Source: Bradyrhizobium symbiodeficiens
Lineage (GTDB): Bacteria > Pseudomonadota > Alphaproteobacteria > Rhizobiales > Xanthobacteraceae
Reading direction: 5' to 3'
DNA: 64,000 nucleotides
Assembly (NCBI RefSeq): GCF_002266465.3
Contig: NZ_CP029427.2
Coordinates: 1-64,000, forward strand
In this document: piece after piece, positions 50,427 to 64,000 of the stretch
Numbering within the stretch: the stretch's first letter is position 1
Layout of the letters: every line of letters begins with the position of its first letter
Notes under the pieces: generated by a model
The model's input: the letters and a program-made list of their open reading frames with translations, nothing else
Told to the model about the DNA's origin: nothing
Databases searched by the model: none
Program-made: the position numbers and the translations under genes

Positions 50427-51110
50427 ATGCTCACCGACACTGACCCCGAACTTGACCATGGACCGCGGACCGAAAGGTCCGCGACCATGCGGATGTGCGC
50501 GGTCAGTCGGCAGGTCCGGCCGATCGACGAGCTGATCCGCTTCGTCATTTCGCCGCAGGGCGACGTAGTTCCAGATCTCAAGCGCAAGCTGCCCGGACGC
50601 GGCATGTGGCTCACCGCCTCTCGCGGGGTGGTTGCGGAAGCCGTCCGGCGTCACCATTTTGGCAAGGCCTTCAAGCGCGAGTTGCGCATCCCTCAGACGC
50701 TTCCTGCCGATATCGAGGCGCTCCTGGTTCGGAGCGTGACGGAAGCCCTTGGGATCGCTGCCAAGGCCGGTCAGGTCGTGGCCGGCTTCGGCAAGGTCGA
50801 AAGCGCCCTTCGGGAAGGCACGGCCGAGGTCCTGATCCACGCCAGCGACGGGGCCGCGGACGGAATCCGCAAATTGGACATGCTGGCGCGTCAAAATGCC
50901 GGAAATCGCGGCGCCAAGCCGCAGATTACCGTCGTCACGGCGCTGAAATCGTTAGAATTGGATTTGGCACTGACCCGGTCAAATGTGATACATGCTGCCC
51001 TGCTCGCGGGCCCGGCGAGCAGGTCATTCCTGTCACGTAGCCAGATGCTGGTCCGATACCGGATGGCGGACGCTGACAAGACTGCCGAAAAGCCCGGCCA
51101 GGATTTCTGA
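50427..51110 (+). CDS. YlxR-type RNA-binding protein fused to an L7Ae-like domain
   Basis: The 227-residue protein has an N-terminal YlxR (DUF448) fold, with RMCAVSRQVRPIDELIRFV and KRKLPGRGMWLTAS. An L7Ae/L30e-like RNA-binding domain follows from about residue 95, with ALGIAAKAGQVVAGFGKVE and a late VVTALKSLELDLAL. AGGAGG lies 11 bases before the ATG. It sits between nusA and infB, the standard place. Such fused proteins are common in alphaproteobacteria. A role in RNA or nucleoid contacts is inferred. Confidence 0.9.
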   Translation: MLTDTDPELDHGPRTERSATMRMCAVSRQVRPIDELIRFVISPQGDVVPDLKRKLPGRGMWLTASRGVVAEAVRRHHFGKAFKRELRIPQTLPADIEALLVRSVTEALGIAAKAGQVVAGFGKVESALREGTAEVLIHASDGAADGIRKLDMLARQNAGNRGAKPQITVVTALKSLELDLALTRSNVIHAALLAGPASRSFLSRSQMLVRYRMADADKTAEKPGQDF

Positions 51111-51179
51111 GAGATACGACGACCCGATTGGACGGTGCGGCAACGCACAACACTGATAAATCAGGATTAGGACTGCTGA

Positions 51180-53888
<2,709 letters not shown>

Positions 53889-53942
53889 GTCCAAATCTTA
53901 CCGAAGCGTCCGGATCTTTTTGAGCTGAAATTGCGGGAGTGC

Positions 53943-54026
53943 GATGGCCGGATTTTTCCGGCCATCCACCCCTCTTCGTTTCAACAGGACAAATGACAAT
54001 GCCCGTGTCCCAAACACGGGCATGAC
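53943..54026. repeat. Two-hairpin palindromic repeat inside the nusA operon
   Basis: A 9-bp stem GATGGCCGG/CCGGCCATC (53943-53966) and a perfect 10-bp stem ATGCCCGTGT/ACACGGGCAT (53999-54023) lie between infB and rbfA, ending ATGACG. The elements resemble family A hairpins. They sit in an otherwise continuous operon and could affect RNA stability or processing. Confidence 0.7.
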
Positions 54027-54042
54027 GAGGTGATTTCCAACC

Positions 54043-54477
54043 ATGCCACGCCATCATCAGAAGAAGAGTTCCGCGCCAGGCGGAGGCTCGCAGCGGCAGC
54101 TGCGCGTCGGCGAACAGGTTCGCCACGCGATGGCCGAGATTCTGGCGCAAGGCAACGTGCATGATGCGGATCTTGAAGGTCACATCATCACCGTGCCGGA
54201 GGTGCGGATGTCACCCGACCTGAAGCTCGCGACAGTCTATGTGATGCCGCTCGGTGGCCGCGACACCGAGGTCGTCATCGCTGCGCTCGAGCGCAACAAG
54301 AAATTCGTGCGCGGCGAGATCGCGCGGCGCGTTAACCTGAAATTTGCACCTGACCTTCGCTTCCGCGTCGACGAACGATTCGATGAAGCGGAACGGATCG
54401 AGAAGCTTTTGAGAACACCTGCGGTGCAGAAGGATCTGGAACAGGATCCGGACACGGATCGGGAAGAAGAACGATGA
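54043..54477 (+). CDS. rbfA: Ribosome-binding factor A
   Basis: RbfA is a KH-like cold-shock ribosome maturation factor for the 30S subunit. The 144-residue product has [20 protein letters not shown] near residue 19. It also has [20 protein letters not shown] and the typical [20 protein letters not shown] near the end. The ATG follows a GAGGTG ribosome site. Its stop overlaps truB by ATGA. The palindromic repeat upstream separates it from infB by 154 bases. Confidence 0.95.
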   Translation: MPRHHQKKSSAPGGGSQRQLRVGEQVRHAMAEILAQGNVHDADLEGHIITVPEVRMSPDLKLATVYVMPLGGRDTEVVIAALERNKKFVRGEIARRVNLKFAPDLRFRVDERFDEAERIEKLLRTPAVQKDLEQDPDTDREEER

Positions 54478-55610
54478 CGATGGACCCGGCTCACGACACG
54501 ATCAGCGGCGAACAGGCCGATCAGCGCGACGTGCAGAAGAATAATCTGGCGGACGATAATTTTGCGGGCCTGGGCGGCGATTCGCAGCCGCATCAGGAGC
54601 CGCGCCGCGTCAACAACGATCCGCGCGCCAACACCAGGCAGAAGGGCAACCAGGTCCGCCGCGACCGGCGCGACGTCCATGGCTGGGTCGTGCTCGACAA
54701 GCCGATCGGCATGACCTCGACGCAGGCGGTTGCGGTGCTCAAGCGGCTGTTCAACGCCAAGCGCGCCGGACACGCCGGCACGCTCGATCCGCTCGCCTCG
54801 GGAGGGCTGCCGATCGCGCTCGGGGAAGCCACCAAGACCGTTCCCTTCGTCATGGACGGCCGCAAGCGCTACCAGTTCACGGTGTGCTGGGGCGAGGAGC
54901 GCGACACAGACGACATCGAGGGCCGGGTGACCGCGACCTCCGACCAGCGTCCGACCCGCGAGGCCATCCTGGCCCTGTTGCCCCGCTTCACAGGGGTGAT
55001 CGAGCAGATTCCGCCGCGTTATTCCGCGATCAAGATCCAGGGCGAACGCGCCTATGACCTCGCCCGCGATGGCGAAATCGTGGAATTGGCGGCCCGCCCG
55101 GTCGAGATTCACCATTTAACCCTTGTAAATCAACCGGATAACGACCACGCCGTGTTCGAGGCCGAATGCGGCAAGGGCACCTATGTCCGGGCACTTGCCC
55201 GCGATATGGGCCGGATTCTCGGCACTTACGGCCATATCTGCGCGCTCAGGCGGACCCTGGTCGGCCCATTTGGCGAAAACGACATGATTCCGCTGGATCA
55301 GCTGGAGGCTTTGTGCGATAGAGCCGCGTCCGGCGAGGGTAGCCTCGCGGACGCGCTTATGCCCGTTGAGACCGCGCTGGACGACATCCCGGCACTGGCC
55401 GTCACTCGGGCTGATGCGGCAAGGCTCCATCGGGGCCAGGCCGTTTTGTTGCGCGGACGGGATGCGCCCACAAGTAGCGGCACAGTCTATGTCACGGTGG
55501 CAGGCCGTCTTCTCGCGCTTGCTGAAGTCGGCAACGGCGAAATCATCCCCAAGCGTGTGTTCAACCTGACCGGCCTGACTGCCAGCTCCGGTCGCAACGA
55601 GAGAAATTGA
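54474..55610 (+). CDS. truB: tRNA pseudouridine(55) synthase TruB
   Basis: TruB makes pseudouridine at tRNA position 55. The catalytic region is [20 protein letters not shown] near residue 102, with the catalytic Asp in GTLDP. The 378-residue protein carries a charged, Gln- and Asp-rich N-terminal extension of about 65 residues before the core begins at [18 protein letters not shown]. The extension is longer than in E. coli. The ATG overlaps rbfA by four bases and rpsO starts two bases after the stop, so the three are coupled. Confidence 0.95.
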   Translation: MTMDPAHDTISGEQADQRDVQKNNLADDNFAGLGGDSQPHQEPRRVNNDPRANTRQKGNQVRRDRRDVHGWVVLDKPIGMTSTQAVAVLKRLFNAKRAGHAGTLDPLASGGLPIALGEATKTVPFVMDGRKRYQFTVCWGEERDTDDIEGRVTATSDQRPTREAILALLPRFTGVIEQIPPRYSAIKIQGERAYDLARDGEIVELAARPVEIHHLTLVNQPDNDHAVFEAECGKGTYVRALARDMGRILGTYGHICALRRTLVGPFGENDMIPLDQLEALCDRAASGEGSLADALMPVETALDDIPALAVTRADAARLHRGQAVLLRGRDAPTSSGTVYVTVAGRLLALAEVGNGEIIPKRVFNLTGLTASSGRNERN

Positions 55611-55612
55611 CG

Positions 55613-55882
55613 ATGTCGATTGCCGCAGAACGCAAAGCGGAAGTCATCAAGACGAACGCCAACAAGGCCGGCGACACCGGCTCGCCGGAGGTTCAGGTCG
55701 CGATCCTGTCGGAACGCATCGCCAACCTCACCAACCATTTCAAGACCCACGTGAAGGACAACCATTCGCGTCGCGGCCTCTTGAAGCTGGTCTCGACCCG
55801 CCGCTCGCTCCTCGACTATGTGAAGAAGAAGGATGAGGCGCGGTACAAGTCGCTGCTCGAGAAGCACAACATTCGTCGTTAA
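55613..55882 (+). CDS. rpsO: Ribosomal protein S15
   Basis: S15 is an early-binding 30S protein that contacts the central 16S domain. The 89-residue product matches the family length exactly, with [17 protein letters not shown] and [19 protein letters not shown]. The ATG at 55613 was used; a TTG at 55607 would add two residues. A strong terminator-like hairpin follows the stop and the pnp leader comes next, the same order as in E. coli rpsO-pnp. Confidence 0.98.
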   Translation: MSIAAERKAEVIKTNANKAGDTGSPEVQVAILSERIANLTNHFKTHVKDNHSRRGLLKLVSTRRSLLDYVKKKDEARYKSLLEKHNIRR

Positions 55883-55891
55883 GAGTTCCTG

Positions 55892-55915
55892 CGCGCGCCA
55901 AACGGCGCGCGTTTT
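55892..55915 (+). terminator. Terminator-like hairpin after rpsO
   Basis: Stem CGCGCGCC (55892-55899) and GGCGCGCG (55904-55911), loop AAAC, followed by TTTT. It may separate rpsO from pnp expression or shape the shared transcript. Confidence 0.65.
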
Positions 55916-56137
55916 CGCGCGTGATTTCGAACGAAAGCGTTTGTTCAAAGGTTTTTCGTCGAGGCTGCGTGCGCGTCGGATGCGAGCCGTTGACGGCGAG
56001 CATCCGGGGCATGATGGGCGAACACCGCGCTTCGGTGTTCGCGTTCGTGCCGACTGACAGTCCAGCAGCAATCCGGCGGCTGGGCACAACGGGCAAGGCG
56101 CCCGTATGACCCGAAGGGATGGACGCCATCCGAAATC

Positions 56138-56213
56138 CAAAAACCATGGCAGGATCGCAGGACGCTGATCGCCCGCTTCGATCAACGTCCCGCAATCTTG
56201 CGCATGGTTTTTG
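56138..56213 (+). promoter_or_regulatory. Long stem-loop in the pnp 5' leader
   Basis: Arms 56138-56164 and 56186-56213 (CAAAAACCATG... pairing with ...CATGGTTTTTG) form a long imperfect duplex. Its apex is a second small stem, TGATCG/CGATCA. The whole hairpin is about 76 bases and ends 46 bases before the pnp ATG, with a T-rich tail. In E. coli the pnp leader is cut by RNase III in such a stem and PNPase then represses its own synthesis. This is a plausible equivalent; a terminator-like role is the alternative. The rest of the 377-base gap (55883-56259) holds the rpsO terminator and an 8-bp hairpin at 56020-56040 but no supported gene. Confidence 0.6.
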
Positions 56214-56259
56214 TTTTTCGACCCGTCCTTCTTTCGAGAACCCATGAAAGAAGACCTCT

Positions 56260-58416
56260 ATGTTCAATAAGCATTCAGTCGAGATCGACTGGGGTGGACG
56301 CCCTCTCAAGCTCGAAACCGGCAAGATCGCCCGCCAGGCCGACGGCGCCGTCGTCGCCACCTATGGCGAGACCGTGGTGCTCGCCACCGTCGTTGCCGCG
56401 AAGTCGCCGCGCGAAGGCGTCGACTTCCTGCCGCTGACCGTCGACTACCAGGAGAAGACCTACGCAGCCGGCCGCATTCCCGGCGGCTATTTCAAGCGCG
56501 AGGGTCGTCCGACCGAGAAGGAAACGCTTGTCTCCCGCCTGATCGACCGCCCGATCCGTCCGCTGTTCGTCGACGGCTGGCGCAATGAGACCCAGGTAAT
56601 CGTCACCGTGCTCTCGCACGACATGGAAAACGACCCCGACATCGTCGCACTGGTGGCTTCGTCGGCCGCGCTGACCCTGTCAGGCGCTCCGTTCAAGGGC
56701 CCGATCGGCGCGGCACGCGTCGGCTTCGCCAATGACGAGTTCATCCTCAACCCGACGCTCGACGAGATGGTGGACACCCAGCTCGACCTCGTCGTCGCCG
56801 GCACTGCCGACGCCGTGCTGATGGTGGAATCGGAAGCCAAGGAGCTGAACGAAGACATCATGCTCGGCGCCGTGATGTTCGGTCATCGCCACTTCCAGCC
56901 GGTGATCAACGCGATCATCGAGCTCGCCGAGAAGGCCGCCAAGGAGCCGCGCGAAGTCACCACCATCGACAATTCGGCGCTCGAAAAAGAAATGCTCGGC
57001 CTCGTCGAGCAGGAACTGCGCGCCGCCTACGCCATTCCGGTCAAGCAGGATCGCTACGCCGCGGTCGGCAAGGTCAAGGAAAAGGTGATCGCCCATTACT
57101 TCCCCGAAGGGCAGGAGCCGAAATACGACAAGCTGCGCATCTCCGGCGTGTTCAAGGAGCTCGAAGCGAAGATCGTTCGCTGGAACATCCTGGACACCGG
57201 CAAGCGCATCGACGGCCGCGACTCGAAGACCGTCCGCAACATCGTCGCCGAAGTCGGCGTGCTGCCCCGCGCCCACGGTTCGGCGCTGTTCACCCGTGGC
57301 GAAACCCAGGCGCTGGTCGTGACCACGCTCGGCACCGGCGAGGACGAGCAGTACATCGACGCACTGTCCGGAACGTACAAAGAGACGTTCCTGCTGCACT
57401 ACAACTTCCCTCCCTATTCGGTCGGTGAGACCGGCCGCCTCGGTGGCACCAAGCGCCGCGAAATCGGCCACGGCAAGCTCGCCTGGCGCGCGATCCACCC
57501 GGTGCTGCCGCCGCATCACGAATTCCCCTACACCACGCGCGTGGTGTCGGAGATCACCGAATCGAACGGTTCGTCCTCGATGGCTTCGGTCTGCGGCGCC
57601 TCGCTCGCGCTGATGGATGCGGGCGTGCCGTTGAAGCGGCCGACCGCGGGCATCGCGATGGGCCTGATCCTCGAAGACAAGCGCTTCGCGGTTCTCTCGG
57701 ACATCCTCGGCGACGAGGACCATCTCGGCGACATGGACTTCAAGGTCGCCGGTACGGAGCAAGGCATCACCTCGCTCCAGATGGACATCAAGATCGAGGG
57801 CATCACCGAAGAGATCATGAAGGTCGCGCTCGGCCAGGCCAAGGATGGGCGCATCCACATCCTCGGCGAAATGTCCAAGGCGCTCACCAACGCCCGCGCC
57901 GAGCTCGGCGAATACGCGCCGCGCATCGAGACCTTCAAGATCGCCACCGACAAGATCCGCGAAGTGATCGGCACCGGCGGCAAGGTGATCCGCGAGATCG
58001 TCGAGAAGACCGGCGCCAAGGTCAACATCGAGGACGACGGCACCGTGAAGGTTGCGTCCAGCGACGGCGAGGCCATGAAGGCCGCGATCAAGTGGATCAA
58101 GTCGATCGCCTCCGATCCGGAAGTCGGCCAGATCTATGACGGCACCGTCGTCAAGGTGATGGAGTTCGGCGCCTTCGTGAACTTCTTCGGCTCCAAGGAC
58201 GGCCTCGTCCACATCAGCCAGCTCGCTTCGGCGCGCGTGCAGAAGACCTCCGACGTCGTCAAGGAAGGCGACAAGGTCAAGGTCAAGCTGCTCGGCTTCG
58301 ACGACCGCGGCAAGACCCGCCTGTCGATGAAGGTCGTCGACCAGACCACCGGCGAAGACCTCGAGGGCAAGGTCGGCGACGGCGACAAGGCTCCGCGCGA
58401 GGCAGCCGGCGAGTAA
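56260..58416 (+). CDS. pnp: Polyribonucleotide nucleotidyltransferase (PNPase)
   Basis: PNPase degrades RNA 3'-5' by phosphorolysis and is a partner of RNase E. The 718-residue protein has two RNase PH domains, the second with [16 protein letters not shown] and [22 protein letters not shown] domain (IRDVIGTGGK-like [20 protein letters not shown], about 566) and an S1 domain ([19 protein letters not shown], about 626) follow. Length and domain order are standard. A structured leader precedes it and a strong terminator follows. Confidence 0.97.
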   Translation: MFNKHSVEIDWGGRPLKLETGKIARQADGAVVATYGETVVLATVVAAKSPREGVDFLPLTVDYQEKTYAAGRIPGGYFKREGRPTEKETLVSRLIDRPIRPLFVDGWRNETQVIVTVLSHDMENDPDIVALVASSAALTLSGAPFKGPIGAARVGFANDEFILNPTLDEMVDTQLDLVVAGTADAVLMVESEAKELNEDIMLGAVMFGHRHFQPVINAIIELAEKAAKEPREVTTIDNSALEKEMLGLVEQELRAAYAIPVKQDRYAAVGKVKEKVIAHYFPEGQEPKYDKLRISGVFKELEAKIVRWNILDTGKRIDGRDSKTVRNIVAEVGVLPRAHGSALFTRGETQALVVTTLGTGEDEQYIDALSGTYKETFLLHYNFPPYSVGETGRLGGTKRREIGHGKLAWRAIHPVLPPHHEFPYTTRVVSEITESNGSSSMASVCGASLALMDAGVPLKRPTAGIAMGLILEDKRFAVLSDILGDEDHLGDMDFKVAGTEQGITSLQMDIKIEGITEEIMKVALGQAKDGRIHILGEMSKALTNARAELGEYAPRIETFKIATDKIREVIGTGGKVIREIVEKTGAKVNIEDDGTVKVASSDGEAMKAAIKWIKSIASDPEVGQIYDGTVVKVMEFGAFVNFFGSKDGLVHISQLASARVQKTSDVVKEGDKVKVKLLGFDDRGKTRLSMKVVDQTTGEDLEGKVGDGDKAPREAAGE

Positions 58417-58440
58417 TCGCTGAGCACCATCGGAAACACG

Positions 58441-58467
58441 AAGGGCGGCCGAAAGGCCGCCCTTTTT
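58441..58467 (+). terminator. Rho-independent terminator after pnp
   Basis: A perfect 10-bp stem AAGGGCGGCC / GGCCGCCCTT with GAAA loop is followed by a T-tract. It closes the nusA-pnp run 24 bases after the pnp stop. Confidence 0.88.
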
Positions 58468-58615
58468 ATTGGCTGTCTGCGGCGGGCATCATCGAGATAG
58501 CAATGCGCGATTCCGCCGCAGCGTCACAATGACTGTGATCGAAACCGGCGGGGGTCGCTGCTGCGTAGCTGTTCTCACGCTTGATCAGCGGATCGTCCCC
58601 AGACAGGAGAATCAC

Positions 58616-59347
58616 ATGTCATCCATATCCCGGCGCCGTCTCATGTTCGCTGCAACAGGCCTTGTTGCCGCTGCCGCGGCTCCACGCCTCGTGTTTGCGC
58701 AGGCCGCCGCGGCGCCCGCAGGTCCGTTCAAGCTCGATCCTCTGGCCTATCCGGCGAACGCGCTGGAACCGCATATCGATGCCAGGACGATGGAAATCCA
58801 TCACGACCGCCATCACCAGGCGTTCATCACCAACCTGAACAATTTCGCCAAGGACAATCCGCAGATCGCGGAAAAACCGGTCGCCGAAGTGCTGGGCAAT
58901 CTCGGCGCCGTGCCGGAAGCGATCCGCACCGGCGTCCGCAACAGCATGGGCGGCCACGCCAACCACACCATGTTCTGGCGGATCATGGGACCGAATGGCG
59001 GCAAGCCGCAAGGTGCGGTGCTCGCCGCAATCGAGAGCGATCTCGGCGGCATGGAGAAATTCCAGACCGACTTCAACGCTGCCGGCGGACGTGTATTCGG
59101 CTCCGGCTGGGTGTTCGTGACAGTCGGCAAGGATGGCAAGCTCGCGATCGAGACGCGCCCCAACCAGGACAATCCGATGATGGACGGCAAGCGCGCGCTG
59201 CTCGGCAACGACGTCTGGGAGCACGCCTATTACCTGAACTACCAGAACCGTCGCGCCGATTATCTCAAGGCATGGTGGAACACGGTAAACTGGAAAGTCG
59301 TCGGCGAACGCTACGCCGCAGCCAAGGCCGGCACACTCGACGTGTGA
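58616..59347 (+). CDS. Exported Fe/Mn superoxide dismutase
   Basis: This enzyme dismutates superoxide. The 243-residue protein has an unusual N-terminus for the family: MSSISRRRLMFAATGLVAAA, an RR-type Tat-like signal ending in VFAQAAAA. The mature enzyme has metal ligands in MEIHHDRHHQAFITNL, GGHANHTMFWRI and NDVWEHAYYLNYQNRR. Export to the periplasm is inferred from the signal. AGGAG lies six bases before the ATG. It ends at a hairpin shared with katG on the other strand. Confidence 0.92.
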   Translation: MSSISRRRLMFAATGLVAAAAAPRLVFAQAAAAPAGPFKLDPLAYPANALEPHIDARTMEIHHDRHHQAFITNLNNFAKDNPQIAEKPVAEVLGNLGAVPEAIRTGVRNSMGGHANHTMFWRIMGPNGGKPQGAVLAAIESDLGGMEKFQTDFNAAGGRVFGSGWVFVTVGKDGKLAIETRPNQDNPMMDGKRALLGNDVWEHAYYLNYQNRRADYLKAWWNTVNWKVVGERYAAAKAGTLDV

Positions 59348-59365
59348 CAACGATCCGGGTCACGA

Positions 59366-59391
59366 AAGGGGCGGCCTCTCGGCCGCCCCTT
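59366..59391. terminator. Bidirectional terminator between sod and katG
   Basis: Perfect 11-bp stem AAGGGGCGGCC / GGCCGCCCCTT with TCTC loop lies between the convergent stops. No long T-run follows on the plus strand; the minus-strand side has several purine-free bases. Confidence 0.7.
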
Positions 59392-59415
59392 CTGTCTGTC
59401 GCTTGCTGATCGGGA

Positions 59416-61653
<2,238 letters not shown>

Positions 61654-61663
61654 TCAGGGGAAG

Positions 61664-61692
61664 TTGACTTTAATGATCGCTGCGATAGGATT
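61664..61692 (+). promoter_or_regulatory. oxyR promoter with an embedded palindrome
   Basis: A TTGACT at 61664-61669 and TAGGAT-like sequence at 61686-61691 would form a weak promoter only a few bases before the oxyR ATG. The perfect 11-bp palindrome ATCGCTGCGAT at 61676-61686 lies in the spacer and could be part of an OxyR site, letting one bound dimer affect oxyR and katG. Confidence 0.45.
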
Positions 61693-61697
61693 TTCTG

Positions 61698-62624
61698 ATG
61701 GCTAACGTGACGATGCGCCAGCTCCGGTATTTCGATGCGCTGGCGCGCCACGGCCATTTCGGCCGTGCGGCCGAGGCAAGCTCGATCTCGCAGCCAGCCC
61801 TGTCGATGCAGATCAAGGAACTGGAGGACGCGCTTGGCGGCCTCTTGCTGGAGCGGAGCGCCCGGCAGGTGGCGCTGACCCGGTTCGGCGAAGAGCTCGC
61901 GCCGCGCGTCCGCGACATCCTGCGCTCGGTCGACGAGCTCGGCGATTTCGCCCGCGCCTCGCAGGACCGCTTTGCCGGTCGGCTGCGCATCGGCATGATC
62001 CCGACGATCGCGCCCTATCTGCTGCCCACCATCACCAAGAACCTCACGCGCATGCATCCGGAGCTCGACATCCGTGTGCGCGAGACCATGACGCCGCGGC
62101 TGATCCAGGAGCTGGTGGAGGGACGGCTGGACACCGCCATCGTGGCGCTGCCAGTGTCCGAGCCCTCGCTGACCGAGGTTGCCCTGTTCGAGGAAAAATT
62201 CCTGCTGGTGCGGCCGGGCGCGGATGAGGGGACGCCGGCGCCGTCGCGCGAGATGATGCGGGAGATGCGGCTGTTGCTGCTCGAAGAGGGGCACTGCTTC
62301 CGCGATCAGGCGCTGTCGTTCTGCAACATGCAATCGGCGCCGCCGCGCGAGATGCTGGACGCGAATTCGCTGTCGACGCTGGTCCAGATGGTCAGCGCCG
62401 GCATCGGCGTTACGCTGATTCCGGAGATGGCCGTGCCGGTGGAGACCCGGTCGGCCTCGGTCTCGCTGGCGCGCTTCCGCGACCCCGAGCCATCCCGCAC
62501 CATCGGCATGGTCTGGCGCAAGACCAGCCCGCTGGCGCGACAGCTGCTCCAGATTTCCGAGGTGGTGTGCCTGTCGGCCGGCAAGGTGCGGGCACGTCAA
62601 CCCGCGCGCAGCCCGCGGGCTTGA
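61698..62624 (+). CDS. oxyR: Hydrogen-peroxide sensing LysR-type regulator OxyR
   Basis: OxyR senses peroxide through a reversible disulfide. The 308-residue protein has an N-terminal winged helix-turn-helix (MRQLRYFDALARHGHFGRAA, SQPALSMQIKELEDAL). The redox pair Cys200 and Cys209 sits in EGHCFRDQALSFCNM, aligning with E. coli Cys199 and Cys208. It is divergent from katG, its expected target. The neighbouring GNAT gene follows after 7 bases, so it may be co-transcribed. Confidence 0.95.
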   Translation: MANVTMRQLRYFDALARHGHFGRAAEASSISQPALSMQIKELEDALGGLLLERSARQVALTRFGEELAPRVRDILRSVDELGDFARASQDRFAGRLRIGMIPTIAPYLLPTITKNLTRMHPELDIRVRETMTPRLIQELVEGRLDTAIVALPVSEPSLTEVALFEEKFLLVRPGADEGTPAPSREMMREMRLLLLEEGHCFRDQALSFCNMQSAPPREMLDANSLSTLVQMVSAGIGVTLIPEMAVPVETRSASVSLARFRDPEPSRTIGMVWRKTSPLARQLLQISEVVCLSAGKVRARQPARSPRA

Positions 62625-62631
62625 CGTCCCG

Positions 62632-63096
62632 ATGTCGCATCCGATCATCCGCCCCGCACGCGCCGACGAATATGACGAGGTCGGCCGCGTCTGGATGGAG
62701 AGCTGGGTCTCGACCAGGCTCGGCGAGGCGAGCGAGTTCCTGCTGGCAAACCTGCGCGCACGTGTCCGGCGCGAGATCGAAGACGGCTGGGCCCTTTACG
62801 TCGCCGACGATAACGGCACGATCGCCGCGATGCTGGCGTTGCATCCGCCAAAGCTCTATCTCGACATGCTGTTCGTCGGGCCTGCCTATCAGGGGCAGTC
62901 GCTCGGGCGAAAACTGCTCGCCTTCGCGCGCACGCAGATGCCCGACGAGATGTACCTGCGCTGCGTGCGCGAAAACGAGAAGGCCTGGCGCTGGTACGAG
63001 CGCGAAGGTTTCGTGTTCGAGAAGGAAGAGATCGAGCCGTCGAACGGGTTTGTGATGAAATATTATCGGTGGAAGCGGCGGCGACCAACCGGATAG
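62632..63096 (+). CDS. GNAT family acetyltransferase
   Basis: The 154-residue protein has the GNAT acetyl-CoA motif as LFVGPAYQGQSLGRKLLAFA near residue 80, followed by RENEKAWRWYEREGFV. Substrate is unknown. It starts 7 bases after the oxyR stop and may belong to the same transcript. Its C-terminus is Lys/Arg-rich. Confidence 0.88.
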   Translation: MSHPIIRPARADEYDEVGRVWMESWVSTRLGEASEFLLANLRARVRREIEDGWALYVADDNGTIAAMLALHPPKLYLDMLFVGPAYQGQSLGRKLLAFARTQMPDEMYLRCVRENEKAWRWYEREGFVFEKEEIEPSNGFVMKYYRWKRRRPTG

Positions 63097-63177
63097 ATTA
63101 CGACCACCGGGTACAGCTTGCGGTTGTCATGATCCCGGCCTAGTGTTGGCCTCCTGTTTCTGATCCCCCTGGAATCC

Positions 63178-64000
63178 ATGTTTCGATCTGCTGCCTCATT
63201 GCTCGTCCTGCTGTCCCTTCTGGCTTCCGCATCAGCGCAAACTCCTCCTGCAACCTCCGCGTCTCCCGCACCAGCAAGGCCGGCTGCCAAGAAAGCCGCG
63301 CCGAAGGCCAAACCGATGGCGAAGCAGCCGGTTGCGGTCGAGAGCGGCCCCTGCAAGCTCGGCGTGATCTCGGTGATCGGAGAGCGCTACTCCGTCCAGA
63401 AATTCGGGCTCACCATTTTCGAGAACGAGGAGACCGAAGTCCCCATCGACTGGGGTCTCGACGATCTCGTGTTCGCGCGAGTGAAAGCCGCAACGGGCGG
63501 CGATCCCGGCGTTCGCAGGATCGCCTTTCCCAAGGGAGCCTTCGAACCCTTCTACAATCCGAAATCGCGATTCATTCCCGATCCCAACGAACGCCTGCCA
63601 GCGATCGTGCGGGGCATCACGCCGAACGTGAGCTGCGATCGCTATCTGGTTGCGACCACGTACAAGGGGGAATTGCCGGGCAGCCGCATGATGTTGAACG
63701 GCATCGGCACATTCAATCAAGGGCTCGGAAATCTGATCCGGCATTCACATTTGTTCGCAAACATCTCGATCAACCTGATCGACGGCCGGAGCTACGAGGA
63801 GATCAAGCGCCCCTTTGTGAATTTCGGCGCGAACTTCGCCGCAAGTATGCGACTGACCGAAGACCCGCTTAACAAGCTCGACAATGACCAGTTTCCCAAC
63901 CCGCCCGCGACCGCTTCGAGCAGCACGATTCTGCGCGAGAAAACGCGGGCGCTCATCACCGACAGGCTCGATCGGGGGCTTCCCGGCTATCTGAAGCAAG
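63178..64000 (+). CDS. Secreted hypothetical protein, cut by the window end
   Basis: This frame opens with MFRSAASLLVLLSLLASASA, a clear signal peptide, then a Pro/Ala/Lys-rich linker (about 22-50). The body is soluble, with GPCKLGVISVIGERYSVQKF near residue 57. It remains open for 274 codons to the last base, so the end is missing. Two Cys residues are seen so far (PCKLG, NVSCDRY). I do not recognise the family. The ATG follows GGAATCC. Confidence 0.75.
   Translation, partial: MFRSAASLLVLLSLLASASAQTPPATSASPAPARPAAKKAAPKAKPMAKQPVAVESGPCKLGVISVIGERYSVQKFGLTIFENEETEVPIDWGLDDLVFARVKAATGGDPGVRRIAFPKGAFEPFYNPKSRFIPDPNERLPAIVRGITPNVSCDRYLVATTYKGELPGSRMMLNGIGTFNQGLGNLIRHSHLFANISINLIDGRSYEEIKRPFVNFGANFAASMRLTEDPLNKLDNDQFPNPPATASSSTILREKTRALITDRLDRGLPGYLKQ

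Noticed and set aside
56680..58212. 510-codon antisense open frame across pnp
   Set aside because: Same GC-driven shadow pattern. PNPase on the plus strand explains the region.

Overview
The window looks like the dnaA-side chromosome of a Bradyrhizobium-type alphaproteobacterium (Nitrobacteraceae). This rests on uniformly high GC, the order dnaA-dnaN-recF-gyrB, a Fur protein without the usual CxxC zinc ligands, and several families of short palindromic intergenic repeats typical of that genus. No tRNA, rRNA, CRISPR array, prophage or full insertion sequence was seen. Most of the window is housekeeping DNA, so the interesting material lies in the leaders, repeats, unusual active sites and one unknown secreted-protein pair.

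Layout. 1-10058: replication genes dnaA, dnaN, recF and gyrB, with two tandem paralogous secreted proteins of unknown function between recF and gyrB. 10330-16098: a small membrane protein, a MurA-family enzyme with Asp in place of the catalytic Cys, a MATE exporter, a DUF2867 protein, a DsbA/HCCA-isomerase-like protein and a FUSC-family membrane protein. 16223-30275: metabolic and accessory genes (MmgE/PrpD, two beta-lactamase-fold hydrolases, a membrane-anchored AraC regulator, pirin, purC, a SulP-STAS-cNMP fusion transporter, gabD, an acyl-CoA ligase). 30446-34836: adenosine kinase, murJ, trpS and a universal stress protein. 35079-44002: nfuA, tsaB, rimI, fur, a HAD phosphatase, and the run miaB-phoH-ybeY-corC-lnt. 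44216-47658: a PraR/PhrR-like regulator, an M20 peptidase, trmB (apparently frameshifted at its 5' end) and a DUF2336 protein. 48036-58416: the translation/RNA operon rimP-nusA-ylxR-infB-rbfA-truB-rpsO-pnp, with a terminator-like leader before rimP and a long stem-loop before pnp. 58616-62624: an oxidative-stress cluster with an exported Fe/Mn superoxide dismutase, katG and divergent oxyR. The window ends inside a secreted hypothetical protein.

How the parts fit. The nusA-pnp stretch couples transcription elongation, initiation, ribosome maturation and RNA decay, and both of its leaders carry structures that suit feedback control. OxyR sits divergently from katG, as expected for peroxide control. 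Compound REPIN-like palindromes recur in many gaps. They sit inside the nusA operon, overlap the recF start and in one case have been invaded by two smaller elements. Two genes, recF and trmB, look one base short at their 5' ends. This is either real variation or sequence error, and reads over those positions would settle it.
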